Part shown: positions 42,407-49,681 of the stretch, one piece after another
Layout of the letters: every line of letters begins with the position of its first letter
Position numbering within the stretch: position 1 is the first letter of the stretch
NCBI GenBank assembly: GCA_003112755.1
Contig: BFBT01000001.1
Coordinates: 1-64,000, forward strand
Reading direction: 5' to 3'
Length of the DNA: 64,000 bases
DNA from: Lawsonibacter asaccharolyticus
GTDB lineage: Bacteria; Bacillota; Clostridia; Oscillospirales; Oscillospiraceae
Made by a program: the position numbers and the translations under genes
The notes under the pieces: generated by a model
What the model saw: only the letters and a program-made list of their open reading frames with translations
What the model was told of the DNA's origin: nothing
Database searches by the model: none

Positions 42407-42988
42407 TTAGGGGTACGTGTATTCTCCAGAGAGTGGGTTAAAGCTGCGGCGCCGCTTTTCCTCCTCGGTCAGCTCCGGCAGGACCTCCACTATGGGCGAT
42501 CCGTCCGCTTCCGCCCCGGCCTCCCAGGCTGAGACGGCGTTTTCCACCAGACTGACCATAAATTCCTTTTGGGAGAGCTTCTTATGCGCGGCCAGGTATG
42601 CTTTGATCTGCTGGAACAGCTCCTCCGTGACGGCGAACGCCAGCGTCCGGTCCCCCTTTTGGGGCGTGTACCCCTCCAGCATCTTGAGGGCCTTACCCTG
42701 TTCCCACAGAGCGAGTCCTTGTGTCACCAGGCCAATCACGAAATCCCGCTGGGACTGGCCCCCGTGGGCCGCCAGATACCGCTTGACCCGCTGGAACAGC
42801 TCCTCCGATACCGAGAAGGCCATGGTCCGGCCGCCGCTCTCTATCCGGGGCTGCGGCTTGGGCCCCTCATAGTGCTCCCGGATGATCCGCTCCATGAGGA
42901 GGCTGGTGGTCAGGCTCTCGTCCGCCGCCACATCCTCCCGGATCTTCTGGTGGAGTTCTTCACATAAATTAATTGTCAGTTTGCCCAT
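42407..42988 (-). CDS. protein with three tandem RHH-like segments
   Basis: 193 residues starting MGKLTINLCEELHQKIREDV at 42988 (AAAGGAGGAG upstream). Two segments are near-duplicates: RTMAFSVSEELFQRVKRYLA and RTLAFAVTEELFQQIKAYLA, each followed by a helix of the SQRDFVIGLV/SQKEFMVSLV type; the first 42 residues are a third, diverged copy. This is a tandem ribbon-helix-helix-like DNA-binding array. A shifted frame past the stop (AELSQEETAMGDADAALH) suggests the C-terminus may have lost about 25 residues by a frameshift near 42410. It is a candidate regulator of the channel operon and carries the 28-base upstream motif. Confidence 0.7.
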   Translation of the reverse strand: MGKLTINLCEELHQKIREDVAADESLTTSLLMERIIREHYEGPKPQPRIESGGRTMAFSVSEELFQRVKRYLAAHGGQSQRDFVIGLVTQGLALWEQGKALKMLEGYTPQKGDRTLAFAVTEELFQQIKAYLAAHKKLSQKEFMVSLVENAVSAWEAGAEADGSPIVEVLPELTEEEKRRRSFNPLSGEYTYP

Positions 42989-43040
42989 TTTGTAGGCTCC
43001 TCCTTTCCTTTTGGTAGGCCAAGTATATCCCAGGCTATGG

Positions 43041-43068
43041 CCCAAAGCTATTCACCAAATCCGACGAA
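43041..43068 (-). promoter_or_regulatory. 28-base conserved upstream motif, site 3
   Basis: Reads TTCGTCGGATTTGGTGAATA followed by GCTTTGGG on the minus strand, 53 bases upstream of the start at 42988. A TATACT that could be a -10 box lies further downstream. Confidence 0.6.
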
Positions 43069-43180
43069 GAACCTGGCTAAAACGAAGCACAAGCAACAAG
43101 TCCTTTTTCGGAATTTTTGGTGGCCATTGGTTCCGATCATGTGTATAATCAAGATAACTTGTTCACGGGAGGGATCTGAG

Positions 43181-43735
43181 ATGAAGCGGTGCCGCTGGGC
43201 GGACCCAAACTCGGAATTATACATTGCTTACCATGATAACGAATGGGGGCGGCCGGAGCATGATGACCGCAAGCTCTTTGAGATGCTGATTCTGGAGGGC
43301 TTCCAGGCAGGCTTGTCCTGGCTGACGATCCTGAAAAAGCGGGAGGCGTTCCGCAGGGCTTTTGGCGGCTTCCAGCCGGATGTGGTCGCCCGGTACGGCT
43401 CGGAAAAAGTGGAGGCGCTGATGGCTGACGCGGGCATCGTCCGCAACCGGCGCAAGATCGAGGCCGCGATTCGTAATGCCGGGGTATATCTCTCCATTCA
43501 GAGGGAGGTTGGCTCCTTTGACCGCTACCTTTGGTCTTTCACAGGCGGGAAAGTCATCCTGAATACGGATGATGAAGCGCGCGCTCATACAGAGCTGTCT
43601 GACCGTATCTCCAAGGACCTGAAGCACCGGGGCATGAGCTTCGTCGGCACCACGATCATCTATGCGTTCCTACAGGCTGTGGGTGTGGTCAACGACCATG
43701 AGCTGTCCTGCTTCTGTCATCCGAATAATCAATAA
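43181..43735 (+). CDS. tag: DNA-3-methyladenine glycosylase I
   Basis: 184 residues starting MKRCRWADPNSELYIAYHDN at 43181, behind GGGAGGG. The zinc ligands of Tag are in place: Cys4, a His in the YHDNEWG motif, and His/Cys near the end (NDHELSCFCH). The enzyme removes 3-methyladenine from alkylated DNA. It is a single plus-strand gene between the transfer genes, so it is probably cargo. The C-terminal seven bases overlap the minus-strand methyltransferase. Confidence 0.92.
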   Translation: MKRCRWADPNSELYIAYHDNEWGRPEHDDRKLFEMLILEGFQAGLSWLTILKKREAFRRAFGGFQPDVVARYGSEKVEALMADAGIVRNRRKIEAAIRNAGVYLSIQREVGSFDRYLWSFTGGKVILNTDDEARAHTELSDRISKDLKHRGMSFVGTTIIYAFLQAVGVVNDHELSCFCHPNNQ

Positions 43736-45063
43736 GAGACCGCTATGGTGATTCCCCGCATGATGAACTCCATACAGGGGATGGCCACGCTGTTGCCCAA
43801 CGCCCGATACCGGGCGGAGTCCGAGGCGTCGGAGAGAGCCGTCCAGCCATCCGGGAAACCCTGGAGGCGTTCGCATTCCAGCGGCGTCAGGCGGCGGATC
43901 AATCGGCGGCTATCTGCCTGTTGACATACCAGGTCTGTGGCATCTTTATACTGTCTGGCGCTTTCTGTAGAGGCCACATCGTTATCGTGAAATACGTCTA
44001 CACGCTGTCTGGCATAAAGAATGCCGTCCTTTTCAGAAGGCGACCCGTGAGCCGCGTCTCTCTGTTCCACCAGCGGCAGATTGTTGCCTCCGGTCCCTGC
44101 ACGGGCGGAGAGCGTCGGGGCAATGGTGTGTGGCCCGGTGTATCTGGCATCGATGCCGTGGTTTTCATACACCAGGGGTTGATGCCCGTGCTCCTCAGCC
44201 CGCAGGGTCCCCGTGATCCCCACCGTACAGTCCATCACGCTGCCGCCCTGGTCGTTCAGGCACAGGACAGAGGGCATACAGTTCCCGCTGGCTGTCCCTT
44301 TCAGCGTGGGGGAGATCTTCTCGGAATAGCCGATGCCTCCGGCCTTGGCTCCGGCCCCCGCAGAAAATCCGGCAACAAAGGTCTGCTGCTTCATTCCGGG
44401 TTGTGCCTGAAGCGCACCAGTAAGATCATGCAGATCCCGTACCTCACGCCCCAGGGCGGCTTCTCTTGCCGCTTTGCGGCAATTCACCTTCTCTCTCTGA
44501 TTTGCGGCAAAGACCACGGAATCGCCGTTGATGAAGGTCTGCATCTGCATATTACTGGTGGCCATCAGCGTACCAGCTACACCATATAGATTGGTGTCCT
44601 CATCTCTCCGATTGATGTGATACGCTCTCATCTCCGCTGCCTGGAAATTCATCGGGAGCAGGCCGGCCTGAGCCATCAAAGCCCACTCCAGCCGCTCCGG
44701 CAGCGGTTTACCGCGCTCCTTTGCTCTGCGCAGGATGCCGAGACAGGCTTTTGGACTCAGGTCGTGTCTCTCGTCAGGATCTCGCTCCAAGATGCTGGAT
44801 AGATCACATTTGACCGGCTCTCTGGGAGCTGCTCCAGTGTTGAGCGGCGGGCCATTTTCCTGCCACGGGGATCGGAATTCCCAATAATGGCACCCGAACA
44901 GGTCCACATGGCCTTTGGACAGATCCAGGTGGAAATAAGGAATGGAAATCAGCGTGGACAGGGTTAAGGTCCCGCTTTTTCGTTTCGGAGGTCTCGCATA
45001 TATTTCATCAGCCTCCTCCAGAGAGAACAGCATCATCTGGCCGTCGCTGTCGCAGTGCTGCAT
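43729..45063 (-). CDS. C5-cytosine methyltransferase, C-terminal half
   Basis: About 444 residues. It lacks the catalytic PCQ but carries the last conserved motifs: RRLTPLECERLQGFPDGWT (motif IX) and YRALGNSVAIPCMEFI (motif X). The long middle part, about 300 residues, would contain the target-recognition domain; PTLKGTASGNCMPSVLC and the FSAGAGAKAGGIGYSEKISP stretch are visible. The start at 45063 follows GGGAGG; another ATG is at 45078. With the upstream gene it would form one split enzyme. Confidence 0.8.
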   Translation of the reverse strand: MQHCDSDGQMMLFSLEEADEIYARPPKRKSGTLTLSTLISIPYFHLDLSKGHVDLFGCHYWEFRSPWQENGPPLNTGAAPREPVKCDLSSILERDPDERHDLSPKACLGILRRAKERGKPLPERLEWALMAQAGLLPMNFQAAEMRAYHINRRDEDTNLYGVAGTLMATSNMQMQTFINGDSVVFAANQREKVNCRKAAREAALGREVRDLHDLTGALQAQPGMKQQTFVAGFSAGAGAKAGGIGYSEKISPTLKGTASGNCMPSVLCLNDQGGSVMDCTVGITGTLRAEEHGHQPLVYENHGIDARYTGPHTIAPTLSARAGTGGNNLPLVEQRDAAHGSPSEKDGILYARQRVDVFHDNDVASTESARQYKDATDLVCQQADSRRLIRRLTPLECERLQGFPDGWTALSDASDSARYRALGNSVAIPCMEFIMRGITIAVSY

Positions 45064-45733
45064 AGTCAAGCCTCCCATCTAAGACATCAAACAGGAGCAG
45101 GGGCGCGAGAGGGCCGGCAAAGTCCGCCACCAGAAAAATGCGCTTTCTCCGCTGAGCGACGCCCCAGAATTGCGCGTCAAGGCAGCGCCACGCCAGAGAG
45201 AAGCCGTTTTCCATCACGGCGTCTCCCGCGTCCGGCCACGAATAGGGATAGGATCGCGGGACCTCCGCGCCGATGTCATGGATCCGAATGATCTCCTCCA
45301 GCACAATACGGAAGTCCTCCCCTTTGGGCGATCCGCTGCTGAACGCGCCTGGAACATTCTCCCAGCACATCCAGCGGGGACGGATGTCGGCGCCGGTCCG
45401 GCCCCGTTCTCTCTCCGCTGTCCGCATTTCCTTTATGATCCGAATCTGTTCCATAAAAAGGCCGGAACGGGCGCCGGATAATCCGGCGCGCGCTCCGGCC
45501 ACGCTCAGGTCCTGGCAAGGGCTGCCCCCGCAGATGATGTCTACCGGGAGCAGCAGCCTGCCGTTCAACTTTGTGATGTCGCCCTTATGGGCCATGCCTG
45601 GGAAGCGCCGCTCCGTGACTTTCATGGGGAACGGCTCGATCTCGCTGGCCCAGAGAGTTTTGATCCCATACCGCTCCGCCGCGAGGGGGAAGCCTCCGAT
45701 GCCATCAAACAGGCTCCCCATGGTCAGGTTCAT
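45008..45733 (-). CDS. C5-cytosine methyltransferase, N-terminal half
   Basis: 241 residues. MGSLFDGIGGFPLAAERYGI is motif I (AdoMet binding); IICGGSPCQDLSVAG carries the catalytic PCQ (motif IV); PRWMCWENVPG is motif VI (ENV); GVAQRRKRIFLVADF is motif VIII. It ends at 45008 while the C-terminal half begins at 45063 in another frame. The two products would assemble to protect element DNA from host restriction. A frameshift that split one gene is the alternative. Confidence 0.88.
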   Translation of the reverse strand: MNLTMGSLFDGIGGFPLAAERYGIKTLWASEIEPFPMKVTERRFPGMAHKGDITKLNGRLLLPVDIICGGSPCQDLSVAGARAGLSGARSGLFMEQIRIIKEMRTAERERGRTGADIRPRWMCWENVPGAFSSGSPKGEDFRIVLEEIIRIHDIGAEVPRSYPYSWPDAGDAVMENGFSLAWRCLDAQFWGVAQRRKRIFLVADFAGPLAPLLLFDVLDGRLDYAALRQRRPDDAVLSGGG

Positions 45734-46869
45734 CCCATGGACATCCCCATCCCCTCCGTAGGCGAGAGCTCCATGGACTGGATCTCCTCCATGCTGACGC
45801 TCCGCACAGGGATGCCGAGACGCTCCGCCATCTCCTTTTCTCCCGCCATGCCGGGGCTAATCCGGTCCCCACACAGCCACAGCTCGTCACAAAGCCTTAG
45901 CATCCGGTTTCCCAGATCAATGCCCAGCTGCCGTTCCTCCGGGTCGCTGTCATCCAACATCTGGGTGTAGAGCAAGTGCGGACAAAATGGGGTCATCTCC
46001 TCCGAGATGGCATACCGGCATGCCTGCCGGGCGAACTGGAGGTTTCGCTTCACATCTCCGGACAGAGGGGAAGCAATGTAGACCACCTTGGCCTGGGCGT
46101 CTGTCTCCCTCTGGGGCTGATGCCGATATGAGGGATCATTGACTACCAGACCATTCACGCCTACTTCAACAGACTGCTCCATTTCCTCAGCCCACTTCAG
46201 GTACGCCGGGTCAGCTCCTCGCCGGTATGTTTCCGGCAGCCATTTTGCCGGGATGCTGAACAGCCTGGAGGAGTACTCTGTCTCCCGCTGAATGGTATAG
46301 GCAAGGGCCTCGTGGATTGCCGGGAGCAGGGGCCACATGGATTGCGGATCGTCATCCCGAAAGTTGACCTCAAACATGACCACATCCTCGTACCGCTCCC
46401 AGCTCCCGCTGTCATCCTCGTTCCACACATAGTCGGCGGAGGTGATGGTCACGCCTTCGTCATTGCAGTTGATCCAGATGGTCTTATCCAGATCAGGGAG
46501 GCGTACAGCCAGTGTTCCTACCATGCAGCCCCCTCCAGTGTTGCCGTAGATGCGGTCTGTGACTTCATACCGCATGATCTCAGGGTCTGCCTGTAGGGAA
46601 ATTGTTTTGAGCAGCTCCGCCTGTATGCTCCGCTCCGCATCATACCCGCCCGGATACTCCACACACCGGTACTCCGCGGCGGGGTGGCGGTTGAGCCGCA
46701 GCGCCTCCATATCCCGGATCTTCAGTTCCGCGTCCCCACGCTCGGTAAAGAACAGGCGGCGGCTGTTCTCAGATAAAAATCCGGACAGCCCCGCCATGGG
46801 ACTCTCCGGCCTTGCATCCACCCAGATCGCGTAGATTTTAGGCGGATGGAATTCGTTTCCTTCTGTCAT
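45730..46869 (-). CDS. DUF4406-like protein with long N-terminal region
   Basis: 379 residues. The C-terminal 110 residues (KVVYIASPLSGDVKRNLQFA, RYAISEEMTPFCPHLLYTQM, DELWLCGDRISPGMAGEK) are a Rossmann-like DUF4406 domain related to nucleoside 2-deoxyribosyltransferases. The N-terminal 260 residues are an ICE-type beta-rich domain (YAIWVDARPESPMAGLSGFL) of unknown role. The ATG at 46869 has AGGAG at good spacing. Four-base overlap with the methyltransferase downstream. Confidence 0.7.
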   Translation of the reverse strand: MTEGNEFHPPKIYAIWVDARPESPMAGLSGFLSENSRRLFFTERGDAELKIRDMEALRLNRHPAAEYRCVEYPGGYDAERSIQAELLKTISLQADPEIMRYEVTDRIYGNTGGGCMVGTLAVRLPDLDKTIWINCNDEGVTITSADYVWNEDDSGSWERYEDVVMFEVNFRDDDPQSMWPLLPAIHEALAYTIQRETEYSSRLFSIPAKWLPETYRRGADPAYLKWAEEMEQSVEVGVNGLVVNDPSYRHQPQRETDAQAKVVYIASPLSGDVKRNLQFARQACRYAISEEMTPFCPHLLYTQMLDDSDPEERQLGIDLGNRMLRLCDELWLCGDRISPGMAGEKEMAERLGIPVRSVSMEEIQSMELSPTEGMGMSMG

Positions 46870-46878
46870 ATTCATCTC

Positions 46879-47784
46879 CTATTTCGGCGCCACCGCGGCC
46901 GCGATGGTCCGGGTGGTGTTGACGGCGGCCTGCGCTGTGTAGACCGCGCTCATGATGTTGGCTCTCGTTGTGGTATCCAGGCCAAAGGTACCGGCGATCC
47001 TGGGCACCTCCCCCGCGGAGAGCATGAGCCCCAGTCCCAGCAGGGCGTGGTCCTTGAACACCATAAGGCCCGCCACCAGAATGGTGGATTGCAGAAAGGC
47101 GGTCAGGCACAGGCCGATGACCTGCTTCATCCACTGTACAAAGCCATCCACATATCCTCTGGGAATGCTGAACATATACAGCGATCCAACGGCAATCTGG
47201 ATGAGCAGGATGCCGCCCCGCTTCAGGTTTGCGAAAAAGACCTTGATCACCGCGTAGGCCATAAGGATGATGCAGAATAGGAGCATGATGGGGCTGGTAA
47301 TGACGCCAAAGCCAAAATCCAGCGTCACCTGCGTCATATCCGCGATGCTTTCCACACTGCCGAGATCCGTGATGATCTGCTGTCCCACATCCCCAATGCT
47401 GGTCCCGTAGCCGGTGAGCCCGGCGCTGAGCTGGCCCTGCAGCGATACGGACAGGGCGTAGAGCCGCACGGGAAGGATGGTGAACAGGCTGACGGCCAGG
47501 AAGCCCTTGATGGCGCCCAGCGCCGTGTGCTGGAGATTGGCCCGGCCTGTGGTGTACTCAATGCCGAACTCAAAGGCGCACACCACCAGGCTCACACCAT
47601 ACAGCGCCCAGCCAAGCTGAGAAAAAAACAGGACAATGGCCTGTACCCACTCCAGTTCAAAGATCTCCACCCCCATGTTGCCCATGGCGGAGAAGAAGTT
47701 CCCAAGGAAGCCCACGATCTGTCCGTAGAACCAGTCGATCAGGTTGTCCATGACTGTGGAGGCCACAAAGTCCCAGATAAACAA
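46879..47784 (-). CDS. VirB6/TrbL-type membrane channel protein
   Basis: About 301 residues with six or seven membrane helices (e.g. AIVLFFSQLGWALYGVSLVV, GFLAVSLFTILPVRLYALSV, SPIMLLFCIILMAYAVIKVF). This is the TrbL-like inner-membrane component of Firmicute conjugation channels. The start is probably the TTG at 47784 (LFIWDFVAS follows), with GAGGGGTG upstream; an ATG at 47751 is possible. Two hairpins precede the gene. Confidence 0.85.
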   Translation of the reverse strand: MFIWDFVASTVMDNLIDWFYGQIVGFLGNFFSAMGNMGVEIFELEWVQAIVLFFSQLGWALYGVSLVVCAFEFGIEYTTGRANLQHTALGAIKGFLAVSLFTILPVRLYALSVSLQGQLSAGLTGYGTSIGDVGQQIITDLGSVESIADMTQVTLDFGFGVITSPIMLLFCIILMAYAVIKVFFANLKRGGILLIQIAVGSLYMFSIPRGYVDGFVQWMKQVIGLCLTAFLQSTILVAGLMVFKDHALLGLGLMLSAGEVPRIAGTFGLDTTTRANIMSAVYTAQAAVNTTRTIAAAVAPK

Positions 47785-47836
47785 AGAAAAATCACCCCTC
47801 TTGCGAAAGGGGCGTACCGCCTGCGGCGGAATAAAA

Positions 47837-47867
47837 ATGAGGACCGTACAGACGGTACGGCCCTCAT
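47837..47867 (-). terminator. leader terminator before the VirB6-like gene
   Basis: ATGAGGGCCGTAC pairs with GTACGGTCCTCAT on the minus strand and is followed by TTTTTATT, only 55 bases before the start codon. It could be an attenuator. Confidence 0.65.
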
Positions 47868-47880
47868 ATAGTCGTTGCGA

Positions 47881-47913
47881 CAGAAAGAAAGCGGGCACTG
47901 CTTCAGTGCCCGC
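47881..47913 (-). terminator. intrinsic terminator after the 47990 gene
   Basis: GCGGGCACTG pairs with CAGTGCCCGC around a 3-base loop and is followed by TTTCTTTCTG on the minus strand. Confidence 0.75.
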
Positions 47914-47989
47914 GTGTCTTTATGCCAAAATTCAATTCCATATTAGCATACTCTCTGGTGCGGGGTATGAAGGAAATAAATTTGGGGTA

Positions 47990-48853
47990 TCACATGGTCT
48001 GCTGACACTGAGGAGAGTGGTCTTTAAACACTTCCCCCTCAGCCGCGTAATAGGCGTTGTCAGCACACCCGCCATCATTCATATGCTTCACAGCCCGAAG
48101 CATGCTGTCATGGTTTTGGGGTTCCATGAGGAAGCCCACCGACGCAAGAGCTGGCACATGGTCCAGACTCCCGCCAAGACTCAGGTACTGGGCCGCGCTT
48201 CGGATCTCCGTTGGCAGAACCACAGCAAGCGTATTGTAGAGCTGTCTGCTGATGTCGCGCCCATATTGAGCGTCCGCGTCATGAAACGCGCCGCAGAGGC
48301 CGCTGACAATTTCAGCAAAGGACTGATCAAAATCCTCGTTGATCTCATAGGCTGCCCGGATCCACTCGCTGAATGTCCCGTCCTGGCCCCCCAATCCCTG
48401 CTCCAACGCGTAAAATTGGCGGATCCCCTGGGACAGATCTGAGCTGAACTTCCGTTTGTTTTCTCTGGTATCCCACTTTCCGCTTTGAAATTCCTCCAAA
48501 GCCGCATGGGACTCCTCCATCGCCTCCAGCGTTGGATCACACCCATTCTCTACCGCGTGATCGCTGATCCGCTCCAGCGGCCAGCCCTCCTTCAGAAGCT
48601 CAGCCGCGCCGCGAAGCTCAAAATAATTGAAGACAAACTTTTCTCCGTAATTGAACAGGGCCGCGGCGGTTTCCATGCCTTGGTGCCGCTTGATGAGGGC
48701 GAGCTCCACAAAGGAGCGGTCAAAAATTTCGGATTCTGTTTCCGTCCCGTCCCGGTCCAGATTTTCAGCGTATTCCAGCCAGTTTTTCATGGCCTGGTCA
48801 GAGACATCCGGAAGCAGGTCTGTTATCCTCCGCTCAAAATCTTCCCTGGTCAT
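47990..48853 (-). CDS. unknown ICE protein, 287 residues
   Basis: Starts MTREDFERRITDLLPDVSDQ. Helical and acidic, without signal peptide (NYGEKFVFNYFELRGAAELL, GLCGAFHDADAQYGRDISRQ). Its start overlaps the end of the pilin-like gene upstream. Similar proteins accompany VirB6-like genes in related modules; the function is unknown. Confidence 0.55.
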   Translation of the reverse strand: MTREDFERRITDLLPDVSDQAMKNWLEYAENLDRDGTETESEIFDRSFVELALIKRHQGMETAAALFNYGEKFVFNYFELRGAAELLKEGWPLERISDHAVENGCDPTLEAMEESHAALEEFQSGKWDTRENKRKFSSDLSQGIRQFYALEQGLGGQDGTFSEWIRAAYEINEDFDQSFAEIVSGLCGAFHDADAQYGRDISRQLYNTLAVVLPTEIRSAAQYLSLGGSLDHVPALASVGFLMEPQNHDSMLRAVKHMNDGGCADNAYYAAEGEVFKDHSPQCQQTM

Positions 48854-48857
48854 AGCG

Positions 48858-49193
48858 TCAGAGCCCCACAATGCCCCAGATGTAGTTTGGGGCCAGCAGG
48901 ACGAAAATTAAGCACACGAATAGGATAGCGGGGCCAGTCCATTCAAACTGACCATGCTTCCGATAATCAAAATACGCCATTGCTAATTTGACAAAAAAAG
49001 CGATGGCCAGCACCATGCCCAGCGCCGGAAACACGACGCTGTCCACCACCGTTTTGATCTGCTCTGAGGCGTCTCCCCAGGTCTGTTCCACCGCATCCGC
49101 CACATCATCCGCGGCGGCCAGCGCGGGCATACAAAAAAGCCCTGCCAGCAGGAAAACCGCCAGCAGGACGCAGACCCATTTTTTCAGTTTCAC
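48858..49193 (-). CDS. VirB2/TrbC-like pilin (DUF3852-type)
   Basis: 111 residues from a GTG at 49193 with AAAGGAGGAG upstream. A signal peptide (KKWVCVLLAVFLLAGLFCMP followed by ALA) is followed by a short external part and two membrane helices (FPALGMVLAIAFFVKLAMAY and AILFVCLIFVLLAPNYIWGI). This is the usual plan of VirB2-like subunits of Firmicute channels. It is directly upstream of the VirB6-like cluster. Confidence 0.75.
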   Translation of the reverse strand: MKLKKWVCVLLAVFLLAGLFCMPALAAADDVADAVEQTWGDASEQIKTVVDSVVFPALGMVLAIAFFVKLAMAYFDYRKHGQFEWTGPAILFVCLIFVLLAPNYIWGIVGL

Positions 49194-49330
49194 AGGCTCT
49201 CCTCCTTTAAAATCACGTCTATAAAATCGATGCGGAAATCGCTTGATTTTCTGCTCCACCTCCTCAGAAACACAGCCGCCCCCAAAGCCTTGGAGCGGGG
49301 CAGTCGTGAGTTGGCAACGCCCTCGATGTA

Positions 49331-49660
49331 TTGCATAGTACAAGTTTAATCCATCGGATATTCTGCTTGCGTTGGAGGAAACAGTATGAACGAAGAGAAA
49401 CTACGCTGTACACCCGGAAGCATCCCGCCTCTGACGGCGGGTTCAACGGTCAGGCTCAGGCCATGGTAAAGGCCGCCGCGGAGGCGGGATACGAGGCCGC
49501 TCCCCGCAGCTCCATTGTGAAGGCGATATGCGGAAGCAGTTCGAAGCCCTCACTGGCGTGAAGCTGGACGATGACGTTTCTTGGGAGATTGTCGTCGTTC
49601 AGAAGGACCGATCTCTCTCCGAGTGGGGGGCACGGCCCAATAAGGCCGCGCCCCTGCTTT
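49331..49660 (+). pseudogene. degraded coding remnant
   Basis: On the plus strand, pieces such as YTRKHPASDGGFNGQAQAMV followed by KAAAEAGYEAAP and, in another frame, MRKQFEALTGVKLDDDVSWE have coding character but no intact frame. The parent family is not recognised. It lies in the gap between the pilin-like gene and the adhesin. Confidence 0.35.
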
Positions 49661-49681
49661 ATTTGTCTTCCGCGGTAAGCC

